Below the pieces are notes generated by a model. It did not search any database, was not told the origin of the DNA, and saw only the letters and a program-made list of their open reading frames with translations. 49,895 nucleotides of DNA from an uncultured Fibrobacter sp. Lineage in GTDB: Bacteria; Fibrobacterota; Fibrobacteria; Fibrobacterales; Fibrobacteraceae. Below, one piece after another: positions 8,493-17,804 of this stretch (positions are counted from its first letter, which is position 1; each line of letters opens with the position of its first letter). Where the stretch lies: positions 1 through 49,895 of the forward strand of contig CAMJQW010000014.1 of the NCBI GenBank assembly GCA_946408125.1, written 5' to 3'. The position numbers and the translations under genes were made by a program.

Positions 8493-11400
8493 ATGCAGAA
8501 AAAAGTATCGAAAAAAATAAAGAAATTTTCTGTCGGGGTGAGCATATCGGCACTCCTCGTTTTTATCATCCTTTTTTTCGGCAACGTGCAGGATCCTAAC
8601 GTCTATTTTGCAAGGTCCGGCGCCGAATCCCTCGAATACCTCTTTTACGACCTCTTCTTCAAGACCAGAACCGGCAAGATTACCGATACCAACAAGGACA
8701 ACAGCGTCGTCGCGGCCGACAACTACGACCCGAACATCCTCATCGTCGATATCGACGAACCTTCCCTCACCAAGCTCGGCCCCTACACCTCGTGGGAACG
8801 CGACTACCATGCGGACGTCACCAAGAACCTGACCGAAGGCGGGGCGTCGGCCATCGGCTTCGATATCATGTTCAAGACGGCCGATTTCGGCAAGAAGAAG
8901 ACCGACAACAACATGATCCTCCTGAACCGCCTCAAGGAGGAAAACGCCATCGTCCTCGTGAACGATTCCGCAGTCCTCGAAGGCACGCATTCCTTCTTCA
9001 ACTACGATTCGATGCTCATCACCGCGGTCCACCAGAACGGCAACACCATCATGTGCTACGACTTCGGCGAATGGGGCAACTACAAGCACGAATCGCAATG
9101 GCGTCCCATCAGTTCGCTGGAATGGGCCAAATCCATCGGTTACGGCTCCACGTTCGACCTGAAGCAGATCGACCATCCCGAATTCATCGAAAGCAAGGAC
9201 CTTCTCGACAACATCTTCCCCGAAATCGCACACGCGAGCAAGTTCATCGGCTCCGTGAACGCCTACCCCGACGAAGACGGTGTCGTCCGCCGCGTCGCCA
9301 TGCTCTACCGCTTCCCGAACAAGGAACTGAACGATTCGTTAGAAGACAAGGATATCCACGTCTACACGACCATGTCGCTCATGACGGTGCTCCACCTCTA
9401 CCACCAAAAGCCCGAGAACGTCGTCATCAAGATGGGCAAGTATATCGACGTAGGCAAGCCCTTCGGCGTCTATCGCGACGAAAACGGCGAACTCCAGACG
9501 ACGTTCCCGAAATTCACCTATCCCATGTTCACATCGCTCCAGCAGAAGCTCAAGGCCGGATCTGAGAAAATCAAGAACACGGCCAGGAGCAAGCGCAATG
9601 CGGAATTCATCGACGTGTCGTCGAAACTCATGGCTTCCAAGGACGAAGACGGCAACCTTTCCTTTGACATTTTCGAAGGGCAGACGATTTCGGACAAGCT
9701 CTCCCTTGTCGTCCAGCACATGGACCCGAAGGTTTTCGACGAACTTGAAGGACTCGAAGAAAAGGAAATCGAGGAAGGCGTCACGATCAAGAGGGATTCC
9801 CTGGACGATACGCGATTCGTGCTCACGGACACCGAAGAAGAGGACGACATCACCCTCACGCCGTTCGTCGTGACGACCATCCAGGCCTTCGCAGACACCC
9901 TGAAGAACCTCGAACCCGGAAAGCTCGCGCACCTCGCGATGGATATGGACATCCGCTACGACTACAACAAGAAGGCGTGGAAGTCCAACATGGTCATCCT
10001 GAGTTCCGACGTGCTGCAAGATATTCTCGAAACTCCCGAAGAAAAGATCAACAGCTTAAAGAAAGGCGAAGAGCTCCGTTTCGGAAACGTCAAGAGGATC
10101 CCTATCGACAAGTACGGGCGTTACCTCGTGAACTACCAGGGACGCTACAACACGATCGACGCCCAGAGAAGTTTCCAGCACCTTTCGTACTATGACGTAT
10201 TGAAACACCGCGTCGACCCCGGATTCTACCAGGGCAAGACATTCATCCTCGGCTCCGCCGCGGCGGCCATGTTCGACTTTGTGTCCGGCCCGCACGAAGA
10301 ACATTACCCGGGCGTGCTCGTGCACTCCACCATCCTCCAGAACATCCTGAACAACCAGTTCATCGTATTCCTGCAGGAGCATTACCAGCAGATCATCGTC
10401 ATCCTGCTCGCCATCCTCTGCACCCTCATCGGGCTCTACATCAGGAGCTACATCGCCATATCGATCGCATTGATAATGATGTTCGGCTACACGGTCGTCG
10501 CGTATTTCTACTTCGCGAACGGCTTGTACATCGGCGTATCGAAGCAGCTCCTCACCATCTTGCTTTCCACCATTTCCGCTCTGATCGTGCAGTTCTACTT
10601 CGAATCCAAGGAAAAGAACTTCCTGAACAACGCCTTCAAGCAGTACATCTCTCCCGAGCTTATAGATGCGATGGTCACGAGCGAAATCATGCCGACCCTC
10701 GGCGGATCTAAATCCAACCTTACCGCATACTTCACCGATATCGCAAGCTTCTCGACGTTCTCCGAAAAGATCGGCGACCCGAGTAAGCTCGTCGACCTGC
10801 TGAACGAATACCTTACCGCCATGACCGACACGCTGCTCGCGAACAAGGGTACGCTCGACAAGTACGAAGGCGATGCCATCATCGCGTTCTTCGGCGCGCC
10901 CATGCCGCTGCCGAACCATGCCCAGAACGCCTGCGATACCGCCATCGACATGCAGAACAAGCTCATGAAGCTCCGCAAGAAGTGGAAAGCCGAAGGGACC
11001 CGCTGGCCCCAGGTGGTTCACGACATGCACATGCGAATCGGTATCAACTCCGGCGACATCGTGACCGGAAACATGGGTTCTTCCATGCGCAAGAACTACA
11101 CTATGATGGGTGACGCCGTGAACCTGGCCGCCCGTTTGGAAAGTGCCGCCAAGCAGTACGGCGCCTACATACAAATTAGTGAAGACACGCAATGCCATCT
11201 CGATAGCGAAAAGTACATCTACCGCTCGCTCGATACCATCCGCGTGGTCGGCAAGAGCCAGCCGGTCAAGACCTTCGAACTCCTGGAACGCAGCGGTTGC
11301 GAAAACGAAGCCAAGCTCAGGAAGCTCGTCGAAATCTGGGAACAGGGCCGCGACGCCTACCTGAACATGGAATGGGACAAGGCGATAGAGCTGTTCACGC

Positions 11401-11558
11401 AGTGCCTCGACTACGAGCCGCACCTGCCGGAACGCGACCCGGGCAGCAAGACATGCCCGAGTACCGTCTACATCAAGCGTTGCGAGAACTACAAGGTGAA
11501 CCCGCCCGTCGCCGAAGGCGAAACCTGGGACGGCGTATTCACGGCAACAAGTAAATAG
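8493..11558 (+). CDS. CHASE2-domain class III adenylate cyclase
   Basis: Predicted membrane sensor that makes cAMP. Order: an N-terminal membrane segment (VSISALLVFIILFF); a large extracytoplasmic CHASE2 domain (NILIVDIDEPSLTKLG, GGASAIGFDIMF, later PGVLVHSTILQNIL) interrupted by ~200 residues of charged insert; three membrane helices at ~630-705; then a cyclase domain from ~740. Metal-binding Asp residues lie in YFTDIASFS and in KYEGDAI, whose Lys is the adenine-selecting residue. The partner position in YTMMGDAVNLAARLE is Thr, as in class IIIb cyclases. The ~100 residues after the cyclase domain hold a short helical repeat. The ATG at 8493 is preferred over a TTG at 8487 because of the -10 spacing. 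Its ligand is unknown. It ends four bases before the convergent panC stop. Confidence 0.9.
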   Translation: MQKKVSKKIKKFSVGVSISALLVFIILFFGNVQDPNVYFARSGAESLEYLFYDLFFKTRTGKITDTNKDNSVVAADNYDPNILIVDIDEPSLTKLGPYTSWERDYHADVTKNLTEGGASAIGFDIMFKTADFGKKKTDNNMILLNRLKEENAIVLVNDSAVLEGTHSFFNYDSMLITAVHQNGNTIMCYDFGEWGNYKHESQWRPISSLEWAKSIGYGSTFDLKQIDHPEFIESKDLLDNIFPEIAHASKFIGSVNAYPDEDGVVRRVAMLYRFPNKELNDSLEDKDIHVYTTMSLMTVLHLYHQKPENVVIKMGKYIDVGKPFGVYRDENGELQTTFPKFTYPMFTSLQQKLKAGSEKIKNTARSKRNAEFIDVSSKLMASKDEDGNLSFDIFEGQTISDKLSLVVQHMDPKVFDELEGLEEKEIEEGVTIKRDSLDDTRFVLTDTEEEDDITLTPFVVTTIQAFADTLKNLEPGKLAHLAMDMDIRYDYNKKAWKSNMVILSSDVLQDILETPEEKINSLKKGEELRFGNVKRIPIDKYGRYLVNYQGRYNTIDAQRSFQHLSYYDVLKHRVDPGFYQGKTFILGSAAAAMFDFVSGPHEEHYPGVLVHSTILQNILNNQFIVFLQEHYQQIIVILLAILCTLIGLYIRSYIAISIALIMMFGYTVVAYFYFANGLYIGVSKQLLTILLSTISALIVQFYFESKEKNFLNNAFKQYISPELIDAMVTSEIMPTLGGSKSNLTAYFTDIASFSTFSEKIGDPSKLVDLLNEYLTAMTDTLLANKGTLDKYEGDAIIAFFGAPMPLPNHAQNACDTAIDMQNKLMKLRKKWKAEGTRWPQVVHDMHMRIGINSGDIVTGNMGSSMRKNYTMMGDAVNLAARLESAAKQYGAYIQISEDTQCHLDSEKYIYRSLDTIRVVGKSQPVKTFELLERSGCENEAKLRKLVEIWEQGRDAYLNMEWDKAIELFTQCLDYEPHLPERDPGSKTCPSTVYIKRCENYKVNPPVAEGETWDGVFTATSK

Positions 11559-11562
11559 CTTT

Positions 11563-12414
11563 TTAATTCAATTCGATATTGTCGATCAGGCGGGTCTTGC
11601 CGAAGAATGCGGCCACCAGGATGACGACCTTGTCTTCGGGATGAAGCGCGCCGTGGAACTTCTGCAAGTTCTTCTGGTTCACGACTTCCACGTACTGCAC
11701 CTGGCCGCGGTTCGCCAAGATGGACTTGATGACGAGATCGCGAAGCACGGCGATACGCAGCTCACCCTTGTCGAACACTTCCTTCGCTTTCTTCAGGCCG
11801 TCGCTGATGCTCAATGCCTGCGAGCGTTCCAGGTCGGAGAGGTATTCGTTGCGGCTCGACATGGCAAGTCCCGTCGCATCACGCACGATCTTCACGCGGT
11901 GAATCTTGATGTCGAAATTCAAATCGCGGACCATCCGCTCGATCAGGAACACCTGCTGGTAATCCTTCTCGCCAAAGTAGGCGTGGTTCGCGCCCGTAAT
12001 CAGGAACAGCTTGGAAACGACGGTGAGCACGCCACGGAAATGTCCGGGGCGGTAAGCGCCGCAGTACATGCTCTCGAGGGATTCGTCGCGGACCAAAGTC
12101 AGCGGGTCCCCTTCGGGATACATTTCTTCGACACTCGGCGCAAAAACGAAATCGGCACCGATGGATTCGGCAAGCTTCGCGTCCGCCTCCAGGCGTTTCG
12201 GGTACTTGTCCAAATCCTCGTTCTTGCCGAACTGGATCGGATTGAGGAACACGCTGACGACCGTCACGTCGCACTCCGCCACGGACGCCTTGATCAGGGC
12301 GGCATGGCCGTCGTGAAGAGCCCCCATCGTGGGCACGAGCCCGATGGACTTTTCTTGCCTAGCAAGCGGCTTCAAAACGGAACGGAGAACATCAATCGAT
12401 CGGATTACTTGCAT
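11563..12414 (-). CDS. panC: Pantothenate synthetase (pantoate-beta-alanine ligase)
   Basis: Joins pantoate and beta-alanine using ATP in the last step of pantothenate (coenzyme A precursor) synthesis. 283 residues, the normal length. Motifs: GLVPTMGALHDGH (HxGH nucleotide-binding motif), VFLNPIQFGKNEDLDKYP, GVLTVVSKLF, YFGEKDYQQ, and AMSSRNEYL (KMSKS-like loop). The start at 12414 places MQVIRS before the family core; the longer open frame to 12522 would run into the deoxynucleoside kinase gene. The start follows that gene's stop by ten bases. Confidence 0.94.
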   Translation of the reverse strand: MQVIRSIDVLRSVLKPLARQEKSIGLVPTMGALHDGHAALIKASVAECDVTVVSVFLNPIQFGKNEDLDKYPKRLEADAKLAESIGADFVFAPSVEEMYPEGDPLTLVRDESLESMYCGAYRPGHFRGVLTVVSKLFLITGANHAYFGEKDYQQVFLIERMVRDLNFDIKIHRVKIVRDATGLAMSSRNEYLSDLERSQALSISDGLKKAKEVFDKGELRIAVLRDLVIKSILANRGQVQYVEVVNQKNLQKFHGALHPEDKVVILVAAFFGKTRLIDNIELN

Positions 12415-12424
12415 TATATTACCT

Positions 12425-13078
12425 TCATTTTGCTTCAGGAACGAAATAAGTCGTCTGGTGCGGACATTCCGCGATGGCGTCCAGGACCATTTGCAGATGA
12501 CTCTCGTTATGGACGAAATCAATATTGTCCGTATTGATAATCAGGACAGGGGCATCCTTGTAATGCCAGAAATGGTGGTCGTAGCGGGCCTGCAGGTCCT
12601 TCAAGTAGTTGCCCTCGATGGACTTTTCCATGGCACGGCCGCGCATCTTGACGCGGTTCAGGAGCGTAGGGACGCTCGCCTGGAGGTAAACCACCAAATC
12701 CGGTTTGGGCATATCGTGGCTCAGGGCCTTGGAAACCGTCTCGTACATCGCGTATTCGCTGTCGTTGGTGAGGTTCTGTGCCGCAAAGATCTGGTCCTTG
12801 TCGTAAGTGTAGTCGCTCACGAGAAGGTCGTGGAAGAGGTCGCTCTGCAGGGCGGAATTCTGCAGCTGCTTATGGCGGTCGAGCAAGAAGAACAGCTGGG
12901 TCTGGAACGCGTAGGCTTCGCGGTTCTCGTAGAACTTCTCGAGGAAGGGGTTCTCCTCGTAATTCTCCTCGATACAGAGAGCGTTCCAACGTTCGGCGAT
13001 CAGACGGGCGAGAGTGGTCTTACCCACCCCGATAACGCCCTCTATGGCCAAGAAATGGACACCTTTTTCGGTAAGCAT
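12425..13078 (-). CDS. Deoxynucleoside kinase (deoxyadenosine/deoxyguanosine kinase family)
   Basis: Phosphorylates salvaged deoxynucleosides. 217 residues with P-loop AIEGVIGVGKTTLA near the N-terminus, EENYEENPFLEKFYENREAY (the base-recognition segment of this family), LLVSDYTYDKDQIFA, PDLVVYLQASVPTLLNRVKM, and the Arg-rich lid RGRAMEKSIEGNYLKDL. The start ATG overlaps the folK stop in TAATG. The pairing with folK is common in Bacteroidota and relatives. Substrate preference cannot be read from the sequence. Confidence 0.88.
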   Translation of the reverse strand: MLTEKGVHFLAIEGVIGVGKTTLARLIAERWNALCIEENYEENPFLEKFYENREAYAFQTQLFFLLDRHKQLQNSALQSDLFHDLLVSDYTYDKDQIFAAQNLTNDSEYAMYETVSKALSHDMPKPDLVVYLQASVPTLLNRVKMRGRAMEKSIEGNYLKDLQARYDHHFWHYKDAPVLIINTDNIDFVHNESHLQMVLDAIAECPHQTTYFVPEAK

Positions 13079-13587
13079 TACGGTTCCTCCCCTGTAATGG
13101 TGCGGAACGGGATTTTCTTTTCCCGTGTAAGCAGGTTCGCAAGCAGATCCTTGACGGTACAGCAGTTCAAAGGATCGCGCCAGTCCGGAGCGATATCGTT
13201 CAGCGGGACGAGCACGAACTGCCTGTTCGGAATCTCCACATGCGGGATGTTCGGACGCCCGGACATGGTCTTGTTGCCAAAATAAAGCAGGTCTAGGTCA
13301 ATTTCACGGGAATTCCAGTGGCCACGCGGCTTGCGCCCCAGAAGGAGCTCGGAACCCTTCAGGTAATAAAGCAGCTGCTTCGGCGAACCCGAATACCAGA
13401 AGCTCACGACCTGGTTGAAATAGGGGCCCTGGCCTTCCGGACCTACGGGAGGCGTCTCGTAAATAGGGCTTTCGAGCCAGCCACCGCAAGAAACGCGGCG
13501 GAGCATGTCCCTACCCTCTCCCAGACGCTTATAGCGCGGAGCGAGGTTGCTGCCCAGGGCGACAAATACACGTTCCAAAGATTCCAC
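13078..13587 (-). CDS. folK: 2-amino-4-hydroxy-6-hydroxymethyldihydropteridine pyrophosphokinase
   Basis: Transfers pyrophosphate from ATP to the pterin intermediate of folate synthesis. 169 residues with ERVFVALGSNLAPR at the N-terminus, SPIYETPPVGPEGQGPYFNQ, the catalytic block RKPRGHWNSREIDLDLLYFG and IPNRQFVLVPLNDIAPDWRDP. The best start is GTG at 13587, four bases after TATATTAA; an internal TTG three codons later is an alternative. It leads a three-gene minus-strand run (folK, deoxynucleoside kinase, panC) and is divergent from rho. Confidence 0.93.
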   Translation of the reverse strand: MESLERVFVALGSNLAPRYKRLGEGRDMLRRVSCGGWLESPIYETPPVGPEGQGPYFNQVVSFWYSGSPKQLLYYLKGSELLLGRKPRGHWNSREIDLDLLYFGNKTMSGRPNIPHVEIPNRQFVLVPLNDIAPDWRDPLNCCTVKDLLANLLTREKKIPFRTITGEEP

Positions 13588-13591
13588 ATTA

Positions 13592-13599
13592 TTAATATA
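13592..13599 (-). promoter_or_regulatory. -10-like element of folK (leaderless arrangement)
   Basis: TATATTAA on the minus strand, then TAAT and the GTG at 13587. The hexamer TATATT ends six bases before the start codon. An AGGAG lies more than 20 bases from the start, too far to serve as its Shine-Dalgarno sequence. Confidence 0.4.
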
Positions 13600-13776
13600 G
13601 ATATTCTCCTAAAAAAAACGAAAATACGCCCCGTTTTTATGACAAAAAACACTTTTTTATCTATCTTATGGACATCTCCCCGAGAAAGGGGTTTATTTCC
13701 ATTACATTTATTTTTTCAGCGGGCAGAGAGCCCCTGACGAATGATTTTTTATTCCCCCACATAAAAGGATACTAAC

Positions 13777-15621
13777 GTGCCTAGAACAAAGAAGAACCCT
13801 GACGCCGAAAATGAAATTGTCCCCGAAGTGGATGTAGCCGAAGGCGCTGCCGCAAAGAAGAAGCGTGGACGCCCCGCCAAGAAGAACGCCGAAGCGGAAA
13901 GTGCCGCACCGGCAGAAGCGCCAGTCAAGGAATCTCCTGTCAAGGAAGCTCCGAAGCCCGCACCCGAAAACAAGCCCGAAATCAAGATTGAAACTCCGGC
14001 CCCCGTGGCAGAAGCCGCCCCCGCGAAGGAAGCACCGAAAGATGCCCCGAAGGGCGAACAGGGAGAAAAGCCGCAGAACCGCGAAAACAACGGCCAGAAC
14101 AACCAGAACAACAATGGCCAAAATAACGGTCAGAACAACGGCCAGAACAATCAGAATGGTCAGAACGGCCAGAATGGTCAGAACAACCGTTTCAATAACA
14201 ACAACAATAAATTCAACAAGTTCAACAAGTTCAAGAACCGCCACAACAGGAACCTCCCGCAGGACGACTTCCTCGACGAGACGATCCAGCTTCCGCCCCC
14301 CGACCCTGAGAAGGTGGCCGCGGCCAAGGCCAAGTGGAAGGAACTCCGCGGCCTCCCGATGTTCGAATTGCAGCGTCAGGCCGAAGAGCTCGGCATCGCC
14401 GAATTCAAGAAGATGCGCAAGCAGGCGCTCGTCTACAGCATCCTGAGCGCCATCACCGGCGAAGACTGCCCCATCTACACCGAGGGCGTCCTCGAAATCA
14501 TTCCCGACGGCGGCCACGGATTCTTAAGGAACCCCGAGCACAACTACCTCGCCGGTCCCGACGACATCTACATCAGCAAGAACATCATCCGCCGCTACGA
14601 CCTCAAGATGGGCGATACCATCACCGGCCAGGTCCGCCAGCCCCGCGAAGGCGAGAAGTACTTCGCGCTGTTGCGCATCGACACGGTCAACTTCGAGCCG
14701 CCCGAGAAGACGAAACGCCGCGTCTCGTTCGAATACCTCACGCCGATCCACCCGATTGAACGCCTGAACCTCGAATTCGACACGCAGGAATACAGCACGC
14801 GCCTGATGAACCTCTTCACTCCCATCGGCAAGGGCCAGCGCAGTATCGTGCTTGCTCCCCCGCGTACCGGTAAGACGGTCCTGTTGCAGAACGTCACGAA
14901 GGCCATCACCGTGAACCACCCCGAAGTGAAGCTCATGGTGCTCCTGATCGACGAACGTCCCGAAGAAGTGACCGAAATGCGCAAGCTCATCGACATGCTC
15001 AAGGAGCAGGGCGCCGCACGCGGCAACAACATCCAGGCCGAAGTGCTCGCGTCCACGTTCGACGAGGAACCGGGCCGTCATATCAAGGTGGCAAGCCTCG
15101 TGCTCGAAAAGGCGAAGCGCCTCGTGGAACACGGCAACGACGTCGTGATCCTGCTCGACTCCATCACCCGCTTCGCCCGCGCGAACAACATCGCCATCCC
15201 GCACTCCGGCAAGATTCTTTCGGGCGGTGTCGACGCGAACGCGATGCAGCTCCCGAAAAAGTTCTTCGGCGCGGCGCGCAAGATCGAGAACGGCGGCAGC
15301 CTCACCATCATCGGCACGGCCCTCATCGAGACCGGCAGCCGCATGGACGAAGTCATCTTCGAAGAATTCAAGGGTACGGGCAACATGGAACTCGTGCTCG
15401 ACCGCCGCATCGCCGAAAAGCGCATCTGGCCGGCCATCGATATCTTCAAGTCCGGCACCCGCAAGGAAGAATTGCTGCTCACCGAAGAAGAAATGCGCCG
15501 CGTCTGGATATTGCGCCGCTATCTGCAGGATATGACCACCGTGGAAATCATGGAATTCCTGCGCGACAAGCTCAAGCTCTACAAGACGAACACCGACTTC
15601 CTCGGCTCCATGAACGGCTAA
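13777..15621 (+). CDS. rho: Transcription termination factor Rho with long N/Q-rich N-terminal extension
   Basis: Hexameric RNA helicase that ends transcription. 614 residues, about 200 more than E. coli Rho. The first ~170 residues are low-complexity: a Lys/Arg motif [11 protein letters not shown] (AT-hook-like), an Ala/Pro/Glu stretch, then many NGQNN repeats and [20 protein letters not shown]. Next come the Rho N-terminal helix ([20 protein letters not shown]), the cold-shock RNA-binding domain ([15 protein letters not shown]), and the motor with Walker [10 protein letters not shown] at ~360, [17 protein letters not shown] and [19 protein letters not shown]. The start is GTG at 13777 with AAAGGA seven bases before it. 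proC follows after 23 bases. Confidence 0.95.
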   Translation: MPRTKKNPDAENEIVPEVDVAEGAAAKKKRGRPAKKNAEAESAAPAEAPVKESPVKEAPKPAPENKPEIKIETPAPVAEAAPAKEAPKDAPKGEQGEKPQNRENNGQNNQNNNGQNNGQNNGQNNQNGQNGQNGQNNRFNNNNNKFNKFNKFKNRHNRNLPQDDFLDETIQLPPPDPEKVAAAKAKWKELRGLPMFELQRQAEELGIAEFKKMRKQALVYSILSAITGEDCPIYTEGVLEIIPDGGHGFLRNPEHNYLAGPDDIYISKNIIRRYDLKMGDTITGQVRQPREGEKYFALLRIDTVNFEPPEKTKRRVSFEYLTPIHPIERLNLEFDTQEYSTRLMNLFTPIGKGQRSIVLAPPRTGKTVLLQNVTKAITVNHPEVKLMVLLIDERPEEVTEMRKLIDMLKEQGAARGNNIQAEVLASTFDEEPGRHIKVASLVLEKAKRLVEHGNDVVILLDSITRFARANNIAIPHSGKILSGGVDANAMQLPKKFFGAARKIENGGSLTIIGTALIETGSRMDEVIFEEFKGTGNMELVLDRRIAEKRIWPAIDIFKSGTRKEELLLTEEEMRRVWILRRYLQDMTTVEIMEFLRDKLKLYKTNTDFLGSMNG

Positions 15622-15644
15622 CCATTTTTAAAGAGGTATAGATA

Positions 15645-16451
15645 ATGAACCAGAAAATCTTTTTCGCCGGTATCGGCAACATGGGCGGAGCCATCCTCCG
15701 CGGGCTCCTGAACGCAAAAACCGACCCGAAGTCCATCTTCTTCTTTGACCCGAACGATGCCGCCGCCAAGACCATCAGCGCCCTCGGCTGCATCCGCGTG
15801 AAGAATTTCGCGGAAGGCGTCAAGAAGGCCGACATCACCTTCCTCTGCGTGAAGCCGCAGATATTCAAGGTTGTCGCTACCGAATGGAAGAACGCCGTCA
15901 AGTCCATCAAGGGCACAAAGACCTTCGTGAGCATCATGGCGGGTGTCGCCCGCAAGAACCTCGTCGAAGTTCTCGGCGCCAAGAACCAGGTGCTCCGCGT
16001 GATGCCGAACCTGCCGCTCACTGTCGGCAAGGGCACGGTGGCACTCGCCACCGACGGCGTCAACGAGGCGACCCTCAAGGCTGCCGAAGAAATCTTCGGG
16101 AACATCGGGGTCACCTGCCGCGTCGCCGAAAGCCTCATGGACGCCGTCACCGGACTTTCCGGTAGTGCCCCTGCCTACGTCTTCGAATTCATCGAAGGCC
16201 TCACCCGCGGTGGCGTGAAGGCGGGCCTCACCCGCGACGTGGCGCTCAAGCTCGCGCTCGGCACCATCGAAGGCAGCGTGGAACTCGCAAAGCAGTCGGG
16301 CAAGAGCCCGAGCGACCTGTGCGCGATGGTCTGCTCGCCCGCAGGCACGACGATTGCCGGCGTGAACGCCCTCGAAGAAGGCGGCTTCCGCGCAAGCCTC
16401 ATCAAGGCTGTCGTCGCCGGAACCGAACGCTCCAAGGAACTCGGGAAATAA
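15645..16451 (+). CDS. proC: Pyrroline-5-carboxylate reductase
   Basis: Reduces pyrroline-5-carboxylate to proline with NAD(P)H. 268 residues, the usual length. The Rossmann motif FAGIGNMGGAILRGL is at the N-terminus, followed by FLCVKPQIFKVV, SIMAGVARKNLVEVLG, RVMPNLPLTVGKGTVAL, and the C-terminal family signature LSGSAPAYVFEFIEGLTRGG with SPAGTTIAGVNALEEGGFRA. An AAGAGG-type site precedes the ATG. It lies between rho and a sigma-54 activator with short gaps, so probably one transcript. Confidence 0.95.
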   Translation: MNQKIFFAGIGNMGGAILRGLLNAKTDPKSIFFFDPNDAAAKTISALGCIRVKNFAEGVKKADITFLCVKPQIFKVVATEWKNAVKSIKGTKTFVSIMAGVARKNLVEVLGAKNQVLRVMPNLPLTVGKGTVALATDGVNEATLKAAEEIFGNIGVTCRVAESLMDAVTGLSGSAPAYVFEFIEGLTRGGVKAGLTRDVALKLALGTIEGSVELAKQSGKSPSDLCAMVCSPAGTTIAGVNALEEGGFRASLIKAVVAGTERSKELGK

Positions 16452-16463
16452 CATCCTACTAAA

Positions 16464-17804
16464 ATGTCCTCGATCGACCTTTTCTCGCAAGATACGGCCA
16501 CGTCCTCGTTCATCCTGGACGTGCTATCTTCCGTAGACTACTCGGTCGAGACATACTCCAGCCCCTCCATCCGTACGACGATTTCCCCCATCGTCATCTG
16601 GGACCTCGATTCCTTCGGTAACGAGAGTACGGCGGCACTCGCCGCCATCCGCATGCAGTTCCCGGATACGATGATCCTCGTCTATGCCGAGGACACCGAA
16701 AAGTACGCGGACATCCCGAACAACCTTTTCGACATCATCCTCTCCACGGACGCGGTCAAGCTCCACCTGATGAGCAAGATCGCGAAGCTCAAGGAAATCA
16801 ACCAGGCGAAACTCATCTTCCGCGAACGCATGAGCCACCTGGTCGGCAAGAGCGAGGCCATGCAGAACCTGCGAAAGACGGTGGAGCGCGCCATCCTGCA
16901 TACGGGTCCCGTGCTCATCCAGGGCGAATCCGGCGTCGGCAAGGATCTCGTCGCGCGCGCCATCGCCTGCGTGTACGACAAGTTCGTGACCGTAAACTGC
17001 AGCGCCATTCCCGACACGCTTTTCGAGAGCGAACTGTTCGGGCATACCCGCGGCGCCTTCACCGGAGCGCAGAACGAGCGTATCGGATTATTCGAAGACG
17101 CGAACGGCGGCGCCATCTTCCTCGATGAAATCGGCGACATGCCGCTCCAGGCGCAAGTCAAGCTCCTGCGCGTCATCCAGAATCACGAAATCAGGCCCAT
17201 CGGCGCAAACAAGACGCGGCATATCGACGTCCGCATCATCGCAGCCACGAACCGCGACCTCAAAGAAGAAATCCGCGAAAAGCGTTTCCGCGAGGACCTC
17301 TACTACCGACTGAACGTGATTCCCATGCAGCTTTCCCCGCTGCGCGAACGCAAGGAAGACATCGAGGACCTCGCCAATTACTTTATCCACCAGTACGCTC
17401 CCGCGGGCGAGCCCTACAGGCTTTCCGAAGGAGCCCTCAAGAAATTGCAGGCGCACAGCTGGCCCGGAAACATCCGCGAGCTCGAAAACGCGATACAGCG
17501 CACACTCTGCTTTACCGATCCCGGAACCATCGAAGCCGAAGACCTGCAAATTGACGAGACCCTCCCCCTGCACGAGACGAATTCCGTCAAGATTGCCGAG
17601 AATGGGATTGCATACCACGTAGCCGACAAATACGAAGAATTCCGTGAAAAACAATTGGACGAAGAAAGGGAATTCCTGAAGGCAAAAATCCGCGAATGCA
17701 ACGGTTCCGTCAGCGAGACCGCCGAAAAGCTCGGCATGATCCGCACGGCGCTCTACAACCGCCTAAGCCGCCTCGGCATCAGCGTCAAGGACATCCAGCC
17801 CTAA
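16464..17804 (+). CDS. Sigma-54-dependent transcriptional activator with atypical N-terminal domain
   Basis: Bacterial enhancer-binding protein, 446 residues. The AAA+ core has Walker A GESGVGKD at ~153, the sigma-54 contact loop GAFTGA at ~196 (within GHTRGAFTGAQNER), Walker B GGAIFLDEIGD and the Arg-rich FREDLYYRLNVIPM. The C-terminal Fis-type helix-turn-helix is SVSETAEKLGMIRTALYNRL. The first ~120 residues have the size and alternating pattern of a receiver (VIWDLDSFG, TMILVYAE) but lack the acidic pair after strand 1 and the conserved Lys, so this is probably a pseudo-receiver that is not phosphorylated. No histidine kinase is nearby. The stop codon overlaps the convergent ABC ATPase stop. 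Confidence 0.88.
   Translation: MSSIDLFSQDTATSSFILDVLSSVDYSVETYSSPSIRTTISPIVIWDLDSFGNESTAALAAIRMQFPDTMILVYAEDTEKYADIPNNLFDIILSTDAVKLHLMSKIAKLKEINQAKLIFRERMSHLVGKSEAMQNLRKTVERAILHTGPVLIQGESGVGKDLVARAIACVYDKFVTVNCSAIPDTLFESELFGHTRGAFTGAQNERIGLFEDANGGAIFLDEIGDMPLQAQVKLLRVIQNHEIRPIGANKTRHIDVRIIAATNRDLKEEIREKRFREDLYYRLNVIPMQLSPLRERKEDIEDLANYFIHQYAPAGEPYRLSEGALKKLQAHSWPGNIRELENAIQRTLCFTDPGTIEAEDLQIDETLPLHETNSVKIAENGIAYHVADKYEEFREKQLDEEREFLKAKIRECNGSVSETAEKLGMIRTALYNRLSRLGISVKDIQP

Noticed and set aside
10056..11423. A 455-codon open frame opposite the cyclase
   Set aside because: Antisense shadow of the cyclase gene.
14040..14230. Possible frameshift or foreign segment in rho because of the odd composition
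   Set aside because: The frame is continuous, with Asn/Gln/Gly codons; low-complexity extensions occur in Rho of related phyla.
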